A stretch of DNA of 64,000 nucleotides, from positions 71,583,372 to 71,647,371 of the forward strand of contig CM043953.1 of assembly GCA_014529385.2 (NCBI GenBank), given 5' to 3'. Shown in pieces: positions 1-10,236 of this stretch. Every line of letters starts with the position of its first letter. Position 1 is the first letter of the stretch. The position numbers and the translations under genes are program-made. A model generated the notes under the pieces. It did not search any database. It had not been told where the DNA came from and saw only the letters and a program-made list of their open reading frames with translations. This DNA is from Adiantum capillus-veneris. Its lineage: Eukaryota; Streptophyta; Polypodiopsida; Polypodiales; Pteridaceae.

Positions 1-1370
1 ACCGCACCCAGACTACGACCACAAGTATCACAATATACTTCAAATGACTTCTGCAAGTCCGGCAAAGTCAAAATAGGTCCCGTAGTCAATTTCTCTTTCA
101 ATGTCCGAAAGGCAGTCACCTCTGTGGGTCCCCACGAGAAAGGTACTCCTTTCTGAGTCAAGGTATGCAAAGGGGAAGCAACCTCTGCAAACTTTCGTAT
201 GAACCGCCTGTAGTACGAACACAGTCCCAAGAAGCTTCTAACTTCATGGACATTTCTCAAGTCGGGCCAATCACGGATAGTCTCTATCTTGGCCGGATCC
301 ATTTGCACTCCTGCTGTTGACACAATGTGTCCCAAAAAGTGTATCTCTGGTAGGAAAAATTCACTTTTCTTTGCATTAATCACTAACTTGTGATCTCGTA
401 ATACCTGAAAGACCTGAAGCAGATGATCTTTGTGTTCTGCCTCATTCTTGGAGAAAACAATGATGTCGTCAAAGAAAGTGCCAACAAATAACATGTACTC
501 TCGAGAAAATCTTGTCCATCATCCGGTTAAATGTCCCAGGAGCATTGGTTAAGCCAAAAGGCATCACCAAAAACTCGAATAACCCAAAAGTCGTCCAAAA
601 AGCTGTCTTGTAGACATCTCTTGGCGCTATCCTGATCTGATGATATCCACTCTTCAAGTCAATCCTGCTAAAGCACGAGGATCCTTGTAACCTGTCGAGT
701 ATATCATCGATCCTAGGAATCGGAAATCTGTTCTTGATGGTGATTTTGTTGAGAGTGCTATAATTGATGCACATTCTCCAAGATCCGTCTTTCTTCAAAA
801 CCAACAACACTGGAGAGCAATACGGTGAAGTACTAGACTGGACAAGACCCTTTTCCAAGAGGTCTTTCATTGGGTTCATAATCTTTTCATTCTGTACTCG
901 GCTCACACGGTAAGTTGGCCGATTCGGTGGCGTGCTTCTAGGTATCAGATCAATGGTTTGATCTTCAGGCCCTCTGAAAAGCAATCGGCATGAGTGTGGA
1001 GAAAAATCTTGGCGTTCTTTTGATCAGGTCAAAACATATTCAACCTTTATCCATCGTTCAGTTCTCTCTCAAAAGAATGAGTAAGAAACTGAAGTTCATC
1101 AAGTACAATCTCTAAGCCCTTCATTTATCAAAGTCGCTTTCTCGGCCCGGTAGTCAACCACGGCGTAGTTCTTGTAGTACCAAGGGATCCTGAGTAGAAC
1201 GTCACTCGCGTGCCCTGAACACCCCTGTCATTGCAAACGAAGTTTACCAATGCTCGGTGTAATGGCAACATCCCATCCGGGTGCCAGTCGAACTACCTTC
1301 GCCTGTGGCGTTAGTCTGTCGGGCGTAATTTTAAATCGAGCCGCCAATTCCAAGTGAAAAGAAGTTGGCC
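1..1370 (-). pseudogene. pol: G1 pol fragment: protease remnant, reverse transcriptase, RNase H start
   Basis: On the minus strand about 1100-1370 encodes a decayed retropepsin C-terminal segment (an ELAAR stretch, then IGKLRL, as in the intact gypsy element). Then 469-984 encodes RT fingers and palm with [20 protein letters not shown] and [10 protein letters not shown] one-base insertion near 505-512 shifts the frame; the catalytic FFDDII motif follows in the new frame just below 480. From about 360 down to 1 the reading continues through the RT connection (YYRRFIRKF) to the RNase H start with the first catalytic Asp (YCDTCG). Internal stops in the protease zone and the frameshift make this non-functional. 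Confidence 0.85.
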
Positions 1371-1557
1371 TTGGCTTTTTTAAAAGAGCTTCTTGGTCCT
1401 TCACTTTTCCCCAGAAAGCGACAAAGTTTTCATTTGATTCGGTGCAAGTCCCACGCCATGTGGTACGAGTTCTGCTTTTTTATCTGCCTTTTCTGCCACG
1501 TTCCTCAGCTGCTCTCGAACTCTCAGGCCTGTCGTTGTCTTTATCATTCTGTCCTTT

Positions 1558-3009
1558 CTATGCCTTTTTAGGGCACTTCGCGGAGATATGTCCAAGTTCC
1601 CCGCATCCAAAGCACTTCCCCTCCCTGATGAAGCGAGCTCTCTCCTCGGGAGTAAGCTTGGGTCGTGTATCCTTTTTCTCTGGGTTGCTCTTTTTCTTTC
1701 TACTTTCATTCCCAGAAGTCTGTTCGGCTCGTTGTGTCATGGCCTCATCTGTGGGGTAGGTCAGACTTCCAGAGTGAATGGCAAAGCCCCGCTTCGCATG
1801 ACTCATCAACTCCTGAATAGAAGCTGACTTCTGTTCCAAGCAGTGATCTCGGATCTTTGTAGGTAGACCCAAGGTAAACCGCTCAATCCGTTCTCTGAAC
1901 GAGATCTTCTTGAATGAAGAGGCGGGTAGAAAAGAGCTCCAGAATCTTTCACAGTAAGAATTCATTGTATCGCTCTTGGTCATCCGGAGACGGTTCCAAG
2001 CAGCTCGTATATCTCGCTCAAACTCTTGAGTCAACCAAGAAGAAATAAAAAGCCTCTTGAATTTCAGCCATGTAACCGGCACAGTCTTGCTTAAGAGAAG
2101 CGTGGACCACCAAGTACGAGCATTCCCCTTAATATAAGAGGCATCTCTCCGAATCTTGTAGTGCTCTGAATAGCGTCCTCCCGCGAAAGCGATGTCAAAC
2201 TGCTGTATAAAAGACAGCCTTTGAAGCATCTGAGTATCCTGAAAAAGTATCAAACTTGATCGAGTGGCCACCTTCCTTAAACTCTCGGACTTTCTTGCTT
2301 TTATCTTCGAGAAAGTCATACTGGTTGGCTTTGTAAAAATTCTTCTTGTTCGCATAAAAGTTTCCGTCATCGAAATCTGAGCTGTCTGTAGACGAGTCCT
2401 CAGTAGAACTGTCAGTCTCTGGGCGAGATGTAGCCTTCTTTGCCTTTTTCTTGCCCTTTCTGAAGCTTTGTTTCTTGCTTCGCTTCTTACCTTTTCTGTC
2501 TTCTTCACTCGAATCTGAAGAGCTAGAAGAATTGTCAAAAGAAGAAGAAGAAGTAGAAGAACTAGGTACTCCTTCAAGTCGATTGACGACCCAAATATCC
2601 CGGGAAAGCGCTTTTTTTCTGCTTTTTTGCCGTGCTTTTTGTCTTTCTTTTGCGCGTCAAAAAGCTGAGCAATCCGTGCATTAACTACGTTCTCCAGTTC
2701 CTTCTCCGTATATTTCTTGGAGGTAGAAGGTTTCTTGAGAGCAGGTTTCGGGAGTGGTGTTGTGGTTCTCTGCCACTCCGTCTGTACCTCTTCCAAAGAG
2801 GTCTGGTTTATATATTTTGCCATCTTCGGGTCCCTGGCAAAATTGAGCATCATCTTTGTTGCATCATCAATCAATTTATGACGCTCCATCTCTCGCTGCT
2901 CCGCTGGAGTAGGCCTAGGCGGGTCATACTCGGTGCCGGAATCTTCGTTGTGATCTCTGCCCGCATCTCCAGATGCAGAGGGAGTCGACTGATCATTGCC
3001 TGAAGCCAT
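1558..3009 (-). pseudogene. gag: G1 gag with CCHC zinc knuckle, internally frame-shifted
   Basis: An open frame runs to a stop at 1558. I take the start at 3009 (MASGND) because the longer frame runs back through the PBS into the LTR. The C-terminal half is typical plant gypsy Gag (SFIQQFDIAFAGG, then a WW pair, then an ERFW motif) ending in CFGCGELGHISAKC, a CX2CX4HX4C nucleocapsid knuckle. The middle part read in this frame (about 2290-2590) is low-complexity Leu/Arg sequence. The alternative frame there is a Ser/Asp/Lys-rich stretch leading into EFKEGG, matching the intact family Gag. The long open frame is therefore produced by two compensating frameshifts and a stretch of about 90 residues is out of frame. 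It binds RNA in a virus-like particle when intact. Confidence 0.78.
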
Positions 3010-3068
3010 AGGTGTCGCGGATTTTTTTTTTCGTGGATCGGATTTCTCGTAGAAGAGAAATCGATCGT

Positions 3069-3080
3069 GCTCTGATACCA
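3069..3080 (-). promoter_or_regulatory. G1 primer binding site (tRNA-iMet)
   Basis: The minus strand reads TGGTATCAGAGC one base inside the LTR end, the standard plant initiator-Met PBS. It primes minus-strand cDNA synthesis and fixes the LTR boundary at 3082. Confidence 0.9.
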
Positions 3081-3081
3081 T

Positions 3082-3629
3082 TGTAACAGACTTGGACACT
3101 CCAAGTCAAGAATCAACCGCGACAGCACCAAATAACCACTTCAAAACAATTCACAGATTAAAATAGATTTGCACTGGCCCGGCGGAGTTCCGTGCCTAGA
3201 GATATTGGCCCCATAGATTGGCGTCCCTTTTCGGTATTTCTTTTTATATTAATCAGTTCAAAGTACAAGAGAGTGGATCGGGATTCACTCTCAGACTCTA
3301 CGTCCAGATGCTCTGAGAAGTGAAGCCCTCACCACGCATTTAAAGGTACAAGGGATGCCCAAAAGTAGAGCCCCAAAAACTTTTAAAATAAAAAGCATCA
3401 ATTCTCTCTCTTAGAGTCTTTAAAAAAAAAGCAAGTTCTCTCGCTTTCTCATGGCATGGAGAAAAAGCAAGATTCGCGTTGCTCATCATTATTATTATTA
3501 TTATTATTATTTTAATAATAAAGCCTCCGCGATTTTTGGAAATTAGGGTTTTTGGTAGAAATTAGGGTTTGCAAGAATTTTAGGGTTTCTGGCAGTTTTT
3601 GCTGTCCGCCACGTCATCACTTTGTGACA
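3082..3629 (-). repeat. G1 5' LTR (548 bp)
   Basis: Bounded by TGT...ACA and placed directly next to the PBS. Its end (ACTTTGTGACA on +) and an internal block (ATTGGCC...CCTTTTCGGTATTTC near 3203-3243) recur in the LTR at 4565-5379, so the two belong to related families. It contains an (ATT)n run at about 3486-3512. Confidence 0.82.
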
Positions 3630-3797
3630 AGTAACCATTGTTCAGACTTTATAATAGTCCTCTCGTAAATAACCATCCAGGTCCGGGCCATGAGGAAAAA
3701 GAAACCAGCACTTTTCAAACTTTCAATACTCCCTCCGCAAATAACCATAAGACCTGGGCCTTGAGTATGAAGAAGCATTTTCAAACATCATTTCTCA

Positions 3798-4501
3798 CTA
3801 CTCCACCAGGGAGCAAATCACTAAGCATTGAAACCAATATTCAAGCTTAAAAAGCAATCTCGGCATCAGTTGAGCTCGAAAAGTCGACCGACTTTCCATC
3901 CTTAAACCTGCACTAAAAATTAGGGTTAGATTTCTCTCATAAGTTGACTTCAACGTGGTCCAAAAGCTCTTAGACAAACGATGTTCTTGTGGTGGTGATG
4001 GTAGTCCCAAGCGATCACACCGGACCTCCAAGGTTTTTAGCTCAGGAAGAGACACCTGATGAGAGATGTCGATAAATTTTAAGTTATAATCTGTTAGGGT
4101 TTCCGTGGCAAGCATTTCAGGATACCCCACTCTGCGAGAAGTTGCACTCCGAAGGAAGATGTCAGAAACCATGTAACTTAGGGTAAAAATTATCTTGAAA
4201 GCTTGCCTAGTCCTTGGAGCATGTGGCTTGGTAGCTATAAACTTCCACCACTGCATGACACTGCATTTGAGAAAAAAAACAGCTACTTGAAACAAATCTT
4301 GGATCCTTTGCTTGCAAGTGATCTTTATGGCTTATGCCTTGTAAGACATGAGCAGTGAAGACAAGAACGCGCCCGGTGCGCGCTGAAGTAAGGGTGGGAG
4401 TGGCTAATAAGTCCGAGGTTAGTAACAAATAAGTTCGGGGTTGAGACACGAAGATTCTTCAAATTCAATTCCGGTAGACTTTGGAAGCGCCGGTTTGCCA
4501 T
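3798..4501 (-). pseudogene. gag: G2 gag remnant
   Basis: Below the PBS at 4552-4563, a Met at 4501 (MANRRFQSLPEL) opens a frame that is soon interrupted. Further frames carry a Gag-like patch with QWWKF followed by a basic stretch. Stops and frame changes show decay. No pol follows, because the sequence is cut at 3630 by G1. The Gag differs from that of G1, so G2 is a relative and not the same family. The call rests on position after LTR and PBS plus the WW motif. Confidence 0.55.
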
Positions 4502-4551
4502 GTCTGCTCTTTGCTGGGACCGATATACTTTCAAAAAAGCACACGCTTGAA

Positions 4552-4563
4552 GCTCTGATACCA
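4552..4563 (-). promoter_or_regulatory. G2 primer binding site (tRNA-iMet)
   Basis: Minus strand TGGTATCAGAGC, followed on the element side by the gag remnant and on the other side by the LTR at 4565. Confidence 0.85.
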
Positions 4564-4564
4564 C

Positions 4565-5379
4565 CGTCACAAGACTGGCACCACGTGCCAATAGGAAAGA
4601 ACAGATTGAACAGACTTTTAGCACTTCAATAACAACTGAACTGAAAAAGATAGAGAGACCACGCGCGACACGGGGTGGAATCCCCAAATGAACTGAAAAA
4701 GATAGAGAGACCACGCGCAACACGGAGTGGCGGGATTCCACCCCTTCTAGTATTGGCCCCAAACCTTGGTGCCCCTTTCGGTATTTCTTGATATTACTTG
4801 AACTCAGTACAATGCCTGTACTCGCGCTCTGCACCTTCTCACCGACTAAAGAATGAGCCCTTTGCACATATTTAAAGGCCCTTGGCCTATGAAAAGCAAC
4901 TTACATGAAAAGCCTTCAAACTCAAAAGCATCTGGTCCAAAAGTTGGCACTAAAAATCACTCAAGTGTAAATCACGGAAATCCATACAGTGCCACGTCAG
5001 CACCTGTCAACGCAAAACGCGAAAATCCGTACAATCTGCCACATCAGCAGTCAGCGTGAAATCAAGAAATCCGTACAGTCTTCCATGTCATCATCTTCTG
5101 TCCAAGTTAGCTTGTGTGTGTGTGTGTGTGTGCTGGTCTTGCTTTATTTTAATATCTTTAGTTCACCTGGGTCTCATCGGACCCCGCTGGGTCCCATCGG
5201 ACTGGGTCCAATGGGTCCCATAAGTTGGCGGGAACTCTTCTCTAAAAATAGGCTACTTGGCAAGTTGGTAAAACTTCTTCTGTTGCTTCTGCTTCTTCAC
5301 TTAGGGTTTAGGCCCCTCGGTCGGAATCTGTAGGTTGGCTTCCTTCTTGAGTGGCTTGCCATGTCAGCAGTTTGTGACA
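4565..5379 (-). repeat. G2 LTR (about 815 bp)
   Basis: It starts next to the PBS and ends in TTTGTGACA like the G1 LTR. One terminal base is mutated (CG where TG is expected at 4565). It shares the block ATTGGCCCC...CCTTTCGGTATTTC (4753-4788) with the G1 LTR. It includes two near copies of a GATAGAGAGACCACGCGC block (4648 and 4698) and a GT run at 5115-5131. Confidence 0.75.
4965..5096. repeat. Three imperfect ~45-60 bp repeats inside the G2 LTR
   Basis: Three diverged copies of a unit with the pattern AAATCC(A/G)TACA followed by a CCA(C/T)(G/A)TCA motif occur in the U3-like half of the LTR. Repeats of this sort are common in LTR promoter regions; function here is not shown. Confidence 0.6.
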
Positions 5380-5394
5380 AATGACGAATTAGAG

Positions 5395-5748
5395 GTTGTA
5401 TGGAAGATCCAGATTTCGCGCTAGACTTGTGATGTGGCAAACAATACGGAATTCCGCCTTTTGCACTGACGTGGCAGCTCTACCGTTTTCCGCAAAACGG
5501 GTTGGCAGTTTAGGTGCTAGTGCTTTTGGGACCAGATGCTTATAAGTTTGAAGCTTTTCATTCTTTGGCACGCTTCTGAGTGAAGGTGCTGGGATTGGAG
5601 TACCATTGTTGTACAAAGTTCAAGCAGTATAAAGAAATACTGAAAGGGGCGCCAATGTTTGGACCAGTGCTTTCTTGGGGTGGAACTCTGCCACTTCCGT
5701 CTCGTGTCGTGCATCTCTTTTTGTTTAGTTGTTATTTGAGGTGCTGAA
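5395..5748 (+). repeat. Inverted partial LTR of the G2 family
   Basis: The + strand here aligns to the reverse complement of 4590-5090. Shared landmarks are GGACCAGATGCTTAT.AGTTTGAAG (5530-5556), AGAAATACTGAAAGGGG (5633-5649), GGGGTGGAA (5678-5686) and GTTGTTATTTGAGGTGCT (5728-5745). It is a truncated second LTR in opposite orientation, so the two form an inverted pair separated by only a few bases. Confidence 0.72.
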
Positions 5749-6204
5749 AGGTTGGCCTGGTTTGTGGGCATTCCAAAGGAGATATCCATCTTCATCTCTC
5801 ATTCGGCGTTGCTCTTGTCAAACTTCCCGCGTAGGGGCAGCATTGGCTGGCCGGTGACCTTCGTGGCATCTGCATTTGCATATCCAACCATTCGCTCTAC
5901 GAGCATCCATCCGGTTTGCAGTTTGGTTCATACCATATGAGTTGGGGTAGCAAAAATTGGCCGATAACCAACAAAGGAATTGTTGATCCAAGAGGCAGTC
6001 TGGTGTTTGCGAGTAGATCTTTTGCACATTTCCACATCCCCCGGGGGAGCCTTTCTCTCCCTCTCTCAAAAGTAGCTGTGGAGGACATCATCTAGATTCT
6101 TCTAGAAGGCCATTCATTCAAGATCATCTTAAGGCATGCATGGAGTTCGGCATCAGCACCTTTAAGTAGGAGGGGATGTCACGTGCACGTCACATGCATG
6201 TCCG

Positions 6205-6207
<3 letters not shown>
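5749..6207. other. No recognisable feature
   Basis: No convincing coding frame, terminal repeat or RNA gene was seen between the inverted LTR fragment and the GA tract. Confidence 0.6.

Positions 6208-6283
<76 letters not shown>
6208..6283. repeat. (GA)n microsatellite, 76 bp
   Basis: Uninterrupted GA dinucleotides directly before the LINE fragment. Confidence 0.98.
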
Positions 6284-6285
<2 letters not shown>

Positions 6286-8092
6286 CTCGTGCTCGAGTTC
6301 GCTGGTCCACGATTTTTCGTCCTAGGTCAGCAGGCGGCCTGGCATTAATGATCCAGAATTACAGAGCTGCGCCCTTCTTACCAAGCTTATTGTTGGGGGT
6401 CTCTTTCCTGGGCAAGAACCTTGGAAGATGCTTCTTCAGGCAGCTCTTTCCACAGCGACTCCATGCCTCGACACTAGAGATGGCCATACTTGGCAAACAG
6501 GGTTTCGTTTCCTCTTTACGGATGCCCCCTTGTGCACCAGCACTCTCTCACCCTTCATCCGCTGACTCATTCAGATTTGGGTATCCATGCGGAGAGCTAT
6601 CATACGCTCACCTCCCTTGAGCCTTGAAGAGATTGAACGCCAACCTCTCATTTGGAATGATGCAGTTCTTGATTCTTCAGTTAATCCACCCCGTCAGCTT
6701 GGAGAGAGGACCCACATTGATTGGGCTGCTTGGGACATTGGCCCTGCTGCCGCTATGCGGTTGTTTCATGAGACACGTATGATGGATGCAGATTTGGTGG
6801 TAGAACATTATGACATTGGTCGCGGGGTAACAGACAGACTGCTTGAGATTGACTCCGCCATCCCTTCACACTGGGACGCAGTCATGCGAGACACGGTTCA
6901 GATGCCTCCACATTGTGGCTGGGAAGGCCTCTTTGCTCAGAGCACTCTCTTATTAGTTCGTTTTGACACCATGCTGTTCACAGTTGAGACTGACTACTCT
7001 CCGAGGATGCATGCTAGATTGACATATGCTACCACCTCTCCGCACCTTCTCTACAGCGGCGCTCGATGGGAGGCCATACGAGTAGTTGGCTCTCGCGGGA
7101 AGCGTCGTTGTGTTGACCCCCGTTTCGCTTCCGCTGATGCTGCACTTTGGAGGCTTTGGGTGTGGGAGGGTCGTGCCCTATCTCAGCTTTTTTGGGACCC
7201 AGGAGAGTGGCATTGGCCTCACCCTAACCCCACCGGTGCACATGTATCATTCTTTGAGTACACTGTCAGAATTGGAAGATTCGCATTGCTGAGACAGCAC
7301 ACAGAGGAGCCCACTCGTATGCGTTGCTGGTTGCATTCAGGTCTCTCCCATGCCTATCTACAGCAGTTTTGGTCAGCCATCTGGGATTTACATGTGGCTC
7401 GTCGTATTTCTTTTTTCATGTGGATGATTGCACATGCAGGACTTCCAGTTGGGACTTGGCTAGCTTCTATGGGTCATGATCCGTTATGTACTCGTTGTCC
7501 TTTGCGACTCCCTTAGTCACCTGCACACTGTCTTTGGTCATGCTCGTCTTCTCATGTAGTGTGGCTAGCAGTTTGCTCTTTACTTAGCAGAGCTGGTGTT
7601 CAGCATGGATTTCTCACTTGGGGATCTGTCTCTTGGTTGATGCCGATGCCCGGACCGCATCTTTTCTACGAGGGCTCAGACACAGATTCAGCTCTTATGC
7701 TTACCTCGACTGGTTATCAGCGAGGGACTTTGGCTATGTTACCACAGATTGCGTGGCAGGGGGATCCTCAGACGCGTGATGAAATCTTCTCAGTTATCAC
7801 TAGCATTGCACTATGGAATGTTTGGAGAGCTCGTTGTCTTCACATTCTCAGTGCGGCTCCACATCTCCTTCCGGATACCCTCACTGCCATTTGGCTGGAC
7901 ATCATTCACACCCTCATTTGGCAGTGGGATTCTTCCTCGGGTACATCTAGAGCAGCCGAGGCTCGTCGATTTGACTTCCTTCGTCGTTGGGCTCGATCTC
8001 CACTCTTCTTCACGCTTACAGATGGACAGATTACATGGCATTATGCACCTCTTCAGTGGTTTCTCCTCCACTCATCATATAAACCACCATGA
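6284..8092 (+). pseudogene. LINE ORF2 C-terminus with zf-RVT domain
   Basis: The first part (to about 6600) encodes the RT thumb-proximal motif seen in plant LINEs (RVRWSTIFRP...GGLAL). After a frame change the frame opened at 6587 runs to a TAG at 7514-7516 and resumes in the same frame to 8092. Around that stop lies the zf-RVT signature: a hydrophobic ISFFMWMIAH segment, LPVGTWL, then CTRC...HCLWSC. The tail (IALWNVWRARC) is the usual ORF2 C-terminal pattern. The full protein would supply endonuclease and reverse transcriptase; here only the tail survives, with one frameshift and one stop. Confidence 0.78.
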
Positions 8093-8228
8093 GATTGTTC
8101 TAGTAGAGTTGTCACTATAGTGACTATCACCCTTACATTCAGCTTGTACACCCCACGTGATAGGCCTTTTTGGCATCGGCTGGGGATTACATTGTACTCA
8201 GTAATATACAGCCCTGATTTTTCAAAAA

Positions 8229-8237
<9 letters not shown>
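6284..8237 (+). mobile_element. 5'-truncated LINE (non-LTR retrotransposon) 3' end
   Basis: The sequence carries the C-terminal part of a LINE ORF2, a short 3' UTR (8093-8223) and a 14-base poly(A) at 8224-8237. The 5' end is missing, as is usual after incomplete target-primed reverse transcription, and the fragment begins at the GA tract. A second GA tract starts right after the poly(A). No clear target-site duplication could be seen because both flanks are GA repeats. Confidence 0.8.

Positions 8238-8287
<50 letters not shown>
8237..8287. repeat. (GA)n microsatellite, 51 bp
   Basis: It follows the LINE poly(A) directly and could be an A-tail-seeded or pre-existing target repeat. Confidence 0.97.
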
Positions 8288-8290
<3 letters not shown>

Positions 8291-8578
8291 GAAATGAAAT
8301 GTTATATTAACGTCTTCAAAAGGCCATAATGACCTATGAGACCCGAAAGTTACAAAGTGGTGGATCTGATACAAAGTCAGAGTAACAAAATAACCTAATA
8401 ACCTACCAACAGTACAAAACAAAGATATATACTATGGGGTCCTAAGCTGGTCGATGAAATGAAATGAATTGAGAGAGAGAGAGAGAGATGAAATGAAATG
8501 AATTGTTATAGTAACGTCCTCAAAAGGCCAAAATGACCTATGAGACCAATTTGTTACAAAATAGTGAATCTGATACCA
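8284..8578. repeat. Diverged direct repeat pair, about 95-110 bp each
   Basis: Copies at about 8284-8395 and 8486-8578 share AAATGAAATGAA, AACGTC(T/C)TCAAAAGGCC and ATGACCTATGAGACC in the same order, about 200 bp apart, with a short GA run (8470-8488) between. The second copy ends in TCTGATACCA, which on the minus strand resembles a tRNA-Met PBS. I see no coding content. Confidence 0.65.
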
Positions 8579-8990
8579 TGTTTGGGTACAAAAGAACTAG
8601 AACAAAAACACTAATGCTACTAGAATCCATCCTCATCTGCACTCTGGGTGTCGAGAGAGTATGGCTCAAAACCTCTGCTGCTGTAGTCTCGGTCGATGCT
8701 GTGTAGCCCCTCTCCTCAATCATGGCCGTTTGGATCTCCATAGCTCCAGTGCTCAGTCGATGAGAGTGCCGATAGTGGTTGAATAAGTGAGGGCCGAGCT
8801 CTGCAGTGATGGCTGCTCCTCTGGCTGTCCCATATATAGTGAAAAGAAATCTGTAATCTGTCTCTATCTGGCTCTCCGCAGTAAAGTGTCTCTATATTTG
8901 TGTAGCTCAAGTAGATATAGCCCAAGACATCTCTGATCCTCATAACTCTTGACCCTAGAGAATGGACCGAAACCCTCTGTGAATAAGCAG

Positions 8991-8992
<2 letters not shown>

Positions 8993-9049
<57 letters not shown>
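8993..9049. repeat. (GA)n microsatellite, 57 bp
   Basis: Pure GA array in otherwise anonymous sequence. Confidence 0.97.
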
Positions 9050-9055
<6 letters not shown>

Positions 9056-10181
9056 TTCTCTTGTGCAGGGCTATCGTTACAAGAAAAGGGTTGAAGGTAT
9101 AATAATTTTCTATAAGTAGTCTCTCTTTTAGGGCCCATTGTCCTTCCTGTGATGAATTCAAGCTGTTTGTGCAGGTGATCGGAAAGAGCAGTAACAAATG
9201 CGACAATATTTGGATATGTAGTGTTTTAATCTTCTTGCCTAAATTAGAGGGAGTCTTTTCGCTGGAATTCTCGACAAAATAGAAAATGTCTGGAGCTTGC
9301 GTGGGTTGCAATGGCGTACATAGGACAAACTCCGGTGGACTCGTGCATGGGAGCTGCCTTTTATCATTTGTTTTTTCCTTATGCATCATGATTGTGTTTA
9401 GAAAGAGAGGAAACTTACTCTTTGAAGCTATGCAATGGAGAAATATAGGAGGTGGAAGAGCTGATGGCAAATTTCTATCTGTGTCCAAGCCACATGCCAT
9501 GATGCCAGTTTTCTTGTTACCTCTGGTTCACATTAACCTCATGGACATGTGCTCTCATACAACAGGGAAAATACTTAGCAATGGATTCTGTAAAAGATTC
9601 AAGCTGGTCTCAACTTAAGGAGCGTGGGTACCTAGTTTTCTATTAGTACTGTTGTGTGCTGTAATAAGAAGGATCAAGCAGAGCACAAGTTTCTTCGCAC
9701 TTCAGCTGAGCAATGGTCCTTCATCGAACTGAAGAAAAGCTTTGGAAGAGGATATTCTTGGTGGTTAGTGCATTATGTATTAGTAAGAGACTGCTAGAGA
9801 ATTACGTAGGTGTATGTGAGTTGGAAGTGAAAGTTATTGCAGTGGAAATTTGTTCCTCAAGAATTCTTTGCATGTGCAGGACAATTGAATGCCCCCATTT
9901 TTTCTGATGGGGTTTGTGGTGGCTGTGTTTTTCTCCAAAAAAAGAAAAGGGTAGCCTTGATAGCCTCGTCTTTGCCTGTTATTAATGATTTGGCCGCACA
10001 ACCAACACGCTTGGAGATCAGGCAGCATGATACGACTCGATTCTATTTTATTTTTAATAAACTATTTAGTATTAATCCTTTTAATTAAACCGCTTTGATT
10101 GGTGGGTGCTAATAAGACAGAAAATTGTGAGTACTTGGATTTCTTCAAGGTTGGTGATCGTCCAGACAATAGAGCTTTTCC

Positions 10182-10183
<2 letters not shown>

Positions 10184-10234
<51 letters not shown>
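10184..10234. repeat. (GA)n microsatellite, 51 bp
   Basis: Pure GA array. Confidence 0.97.

Positions 10235-10236
<2 letters not shown>

Larger units (their letters stand above)
1..3629 (-). mobile_element. Ty3/gypsy element G1, 5' half, cut by window edge
   Basis: Reading leftward from the right end, the minus strand shows 5' LTR (3082-3629), tRNA-Met primer binding site (3069-3080), gag with a CCHC knuckle (1558-3009), protease remnant and reverse transcriptase running into RNase H at base 1. This is Ty3/gypsy order, and the Gag resembles that of the gypsy family at 53.6-62.5 kb. The rest of pol and the 3' LTR lie outside the window, so target-site duplications cannot be checked. Several frameshifts show the copy is inactive. 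It abuts a gag remnant of another LTR element (3630-4563), so it probably inserted into that older element. Confidence 0.88.

Noticed and set aside
6183-6283. Arg-Glu repeat protein start
   Set aside because: Purely the translation of the GA microsatellite; the real LINE reading begins after it.
8716-9500. Long minus-strand frames around the GA tract
   Set aside because: They owe much of their length to the (GA)n array read as Ser-Leu repeats and carry no domain.
9286-9618. 110-aa frame with several Cys and Gly near the start
   Set aside because: No known domain and no supporting neighbour; composition is like the surrounding anonymous DNA.
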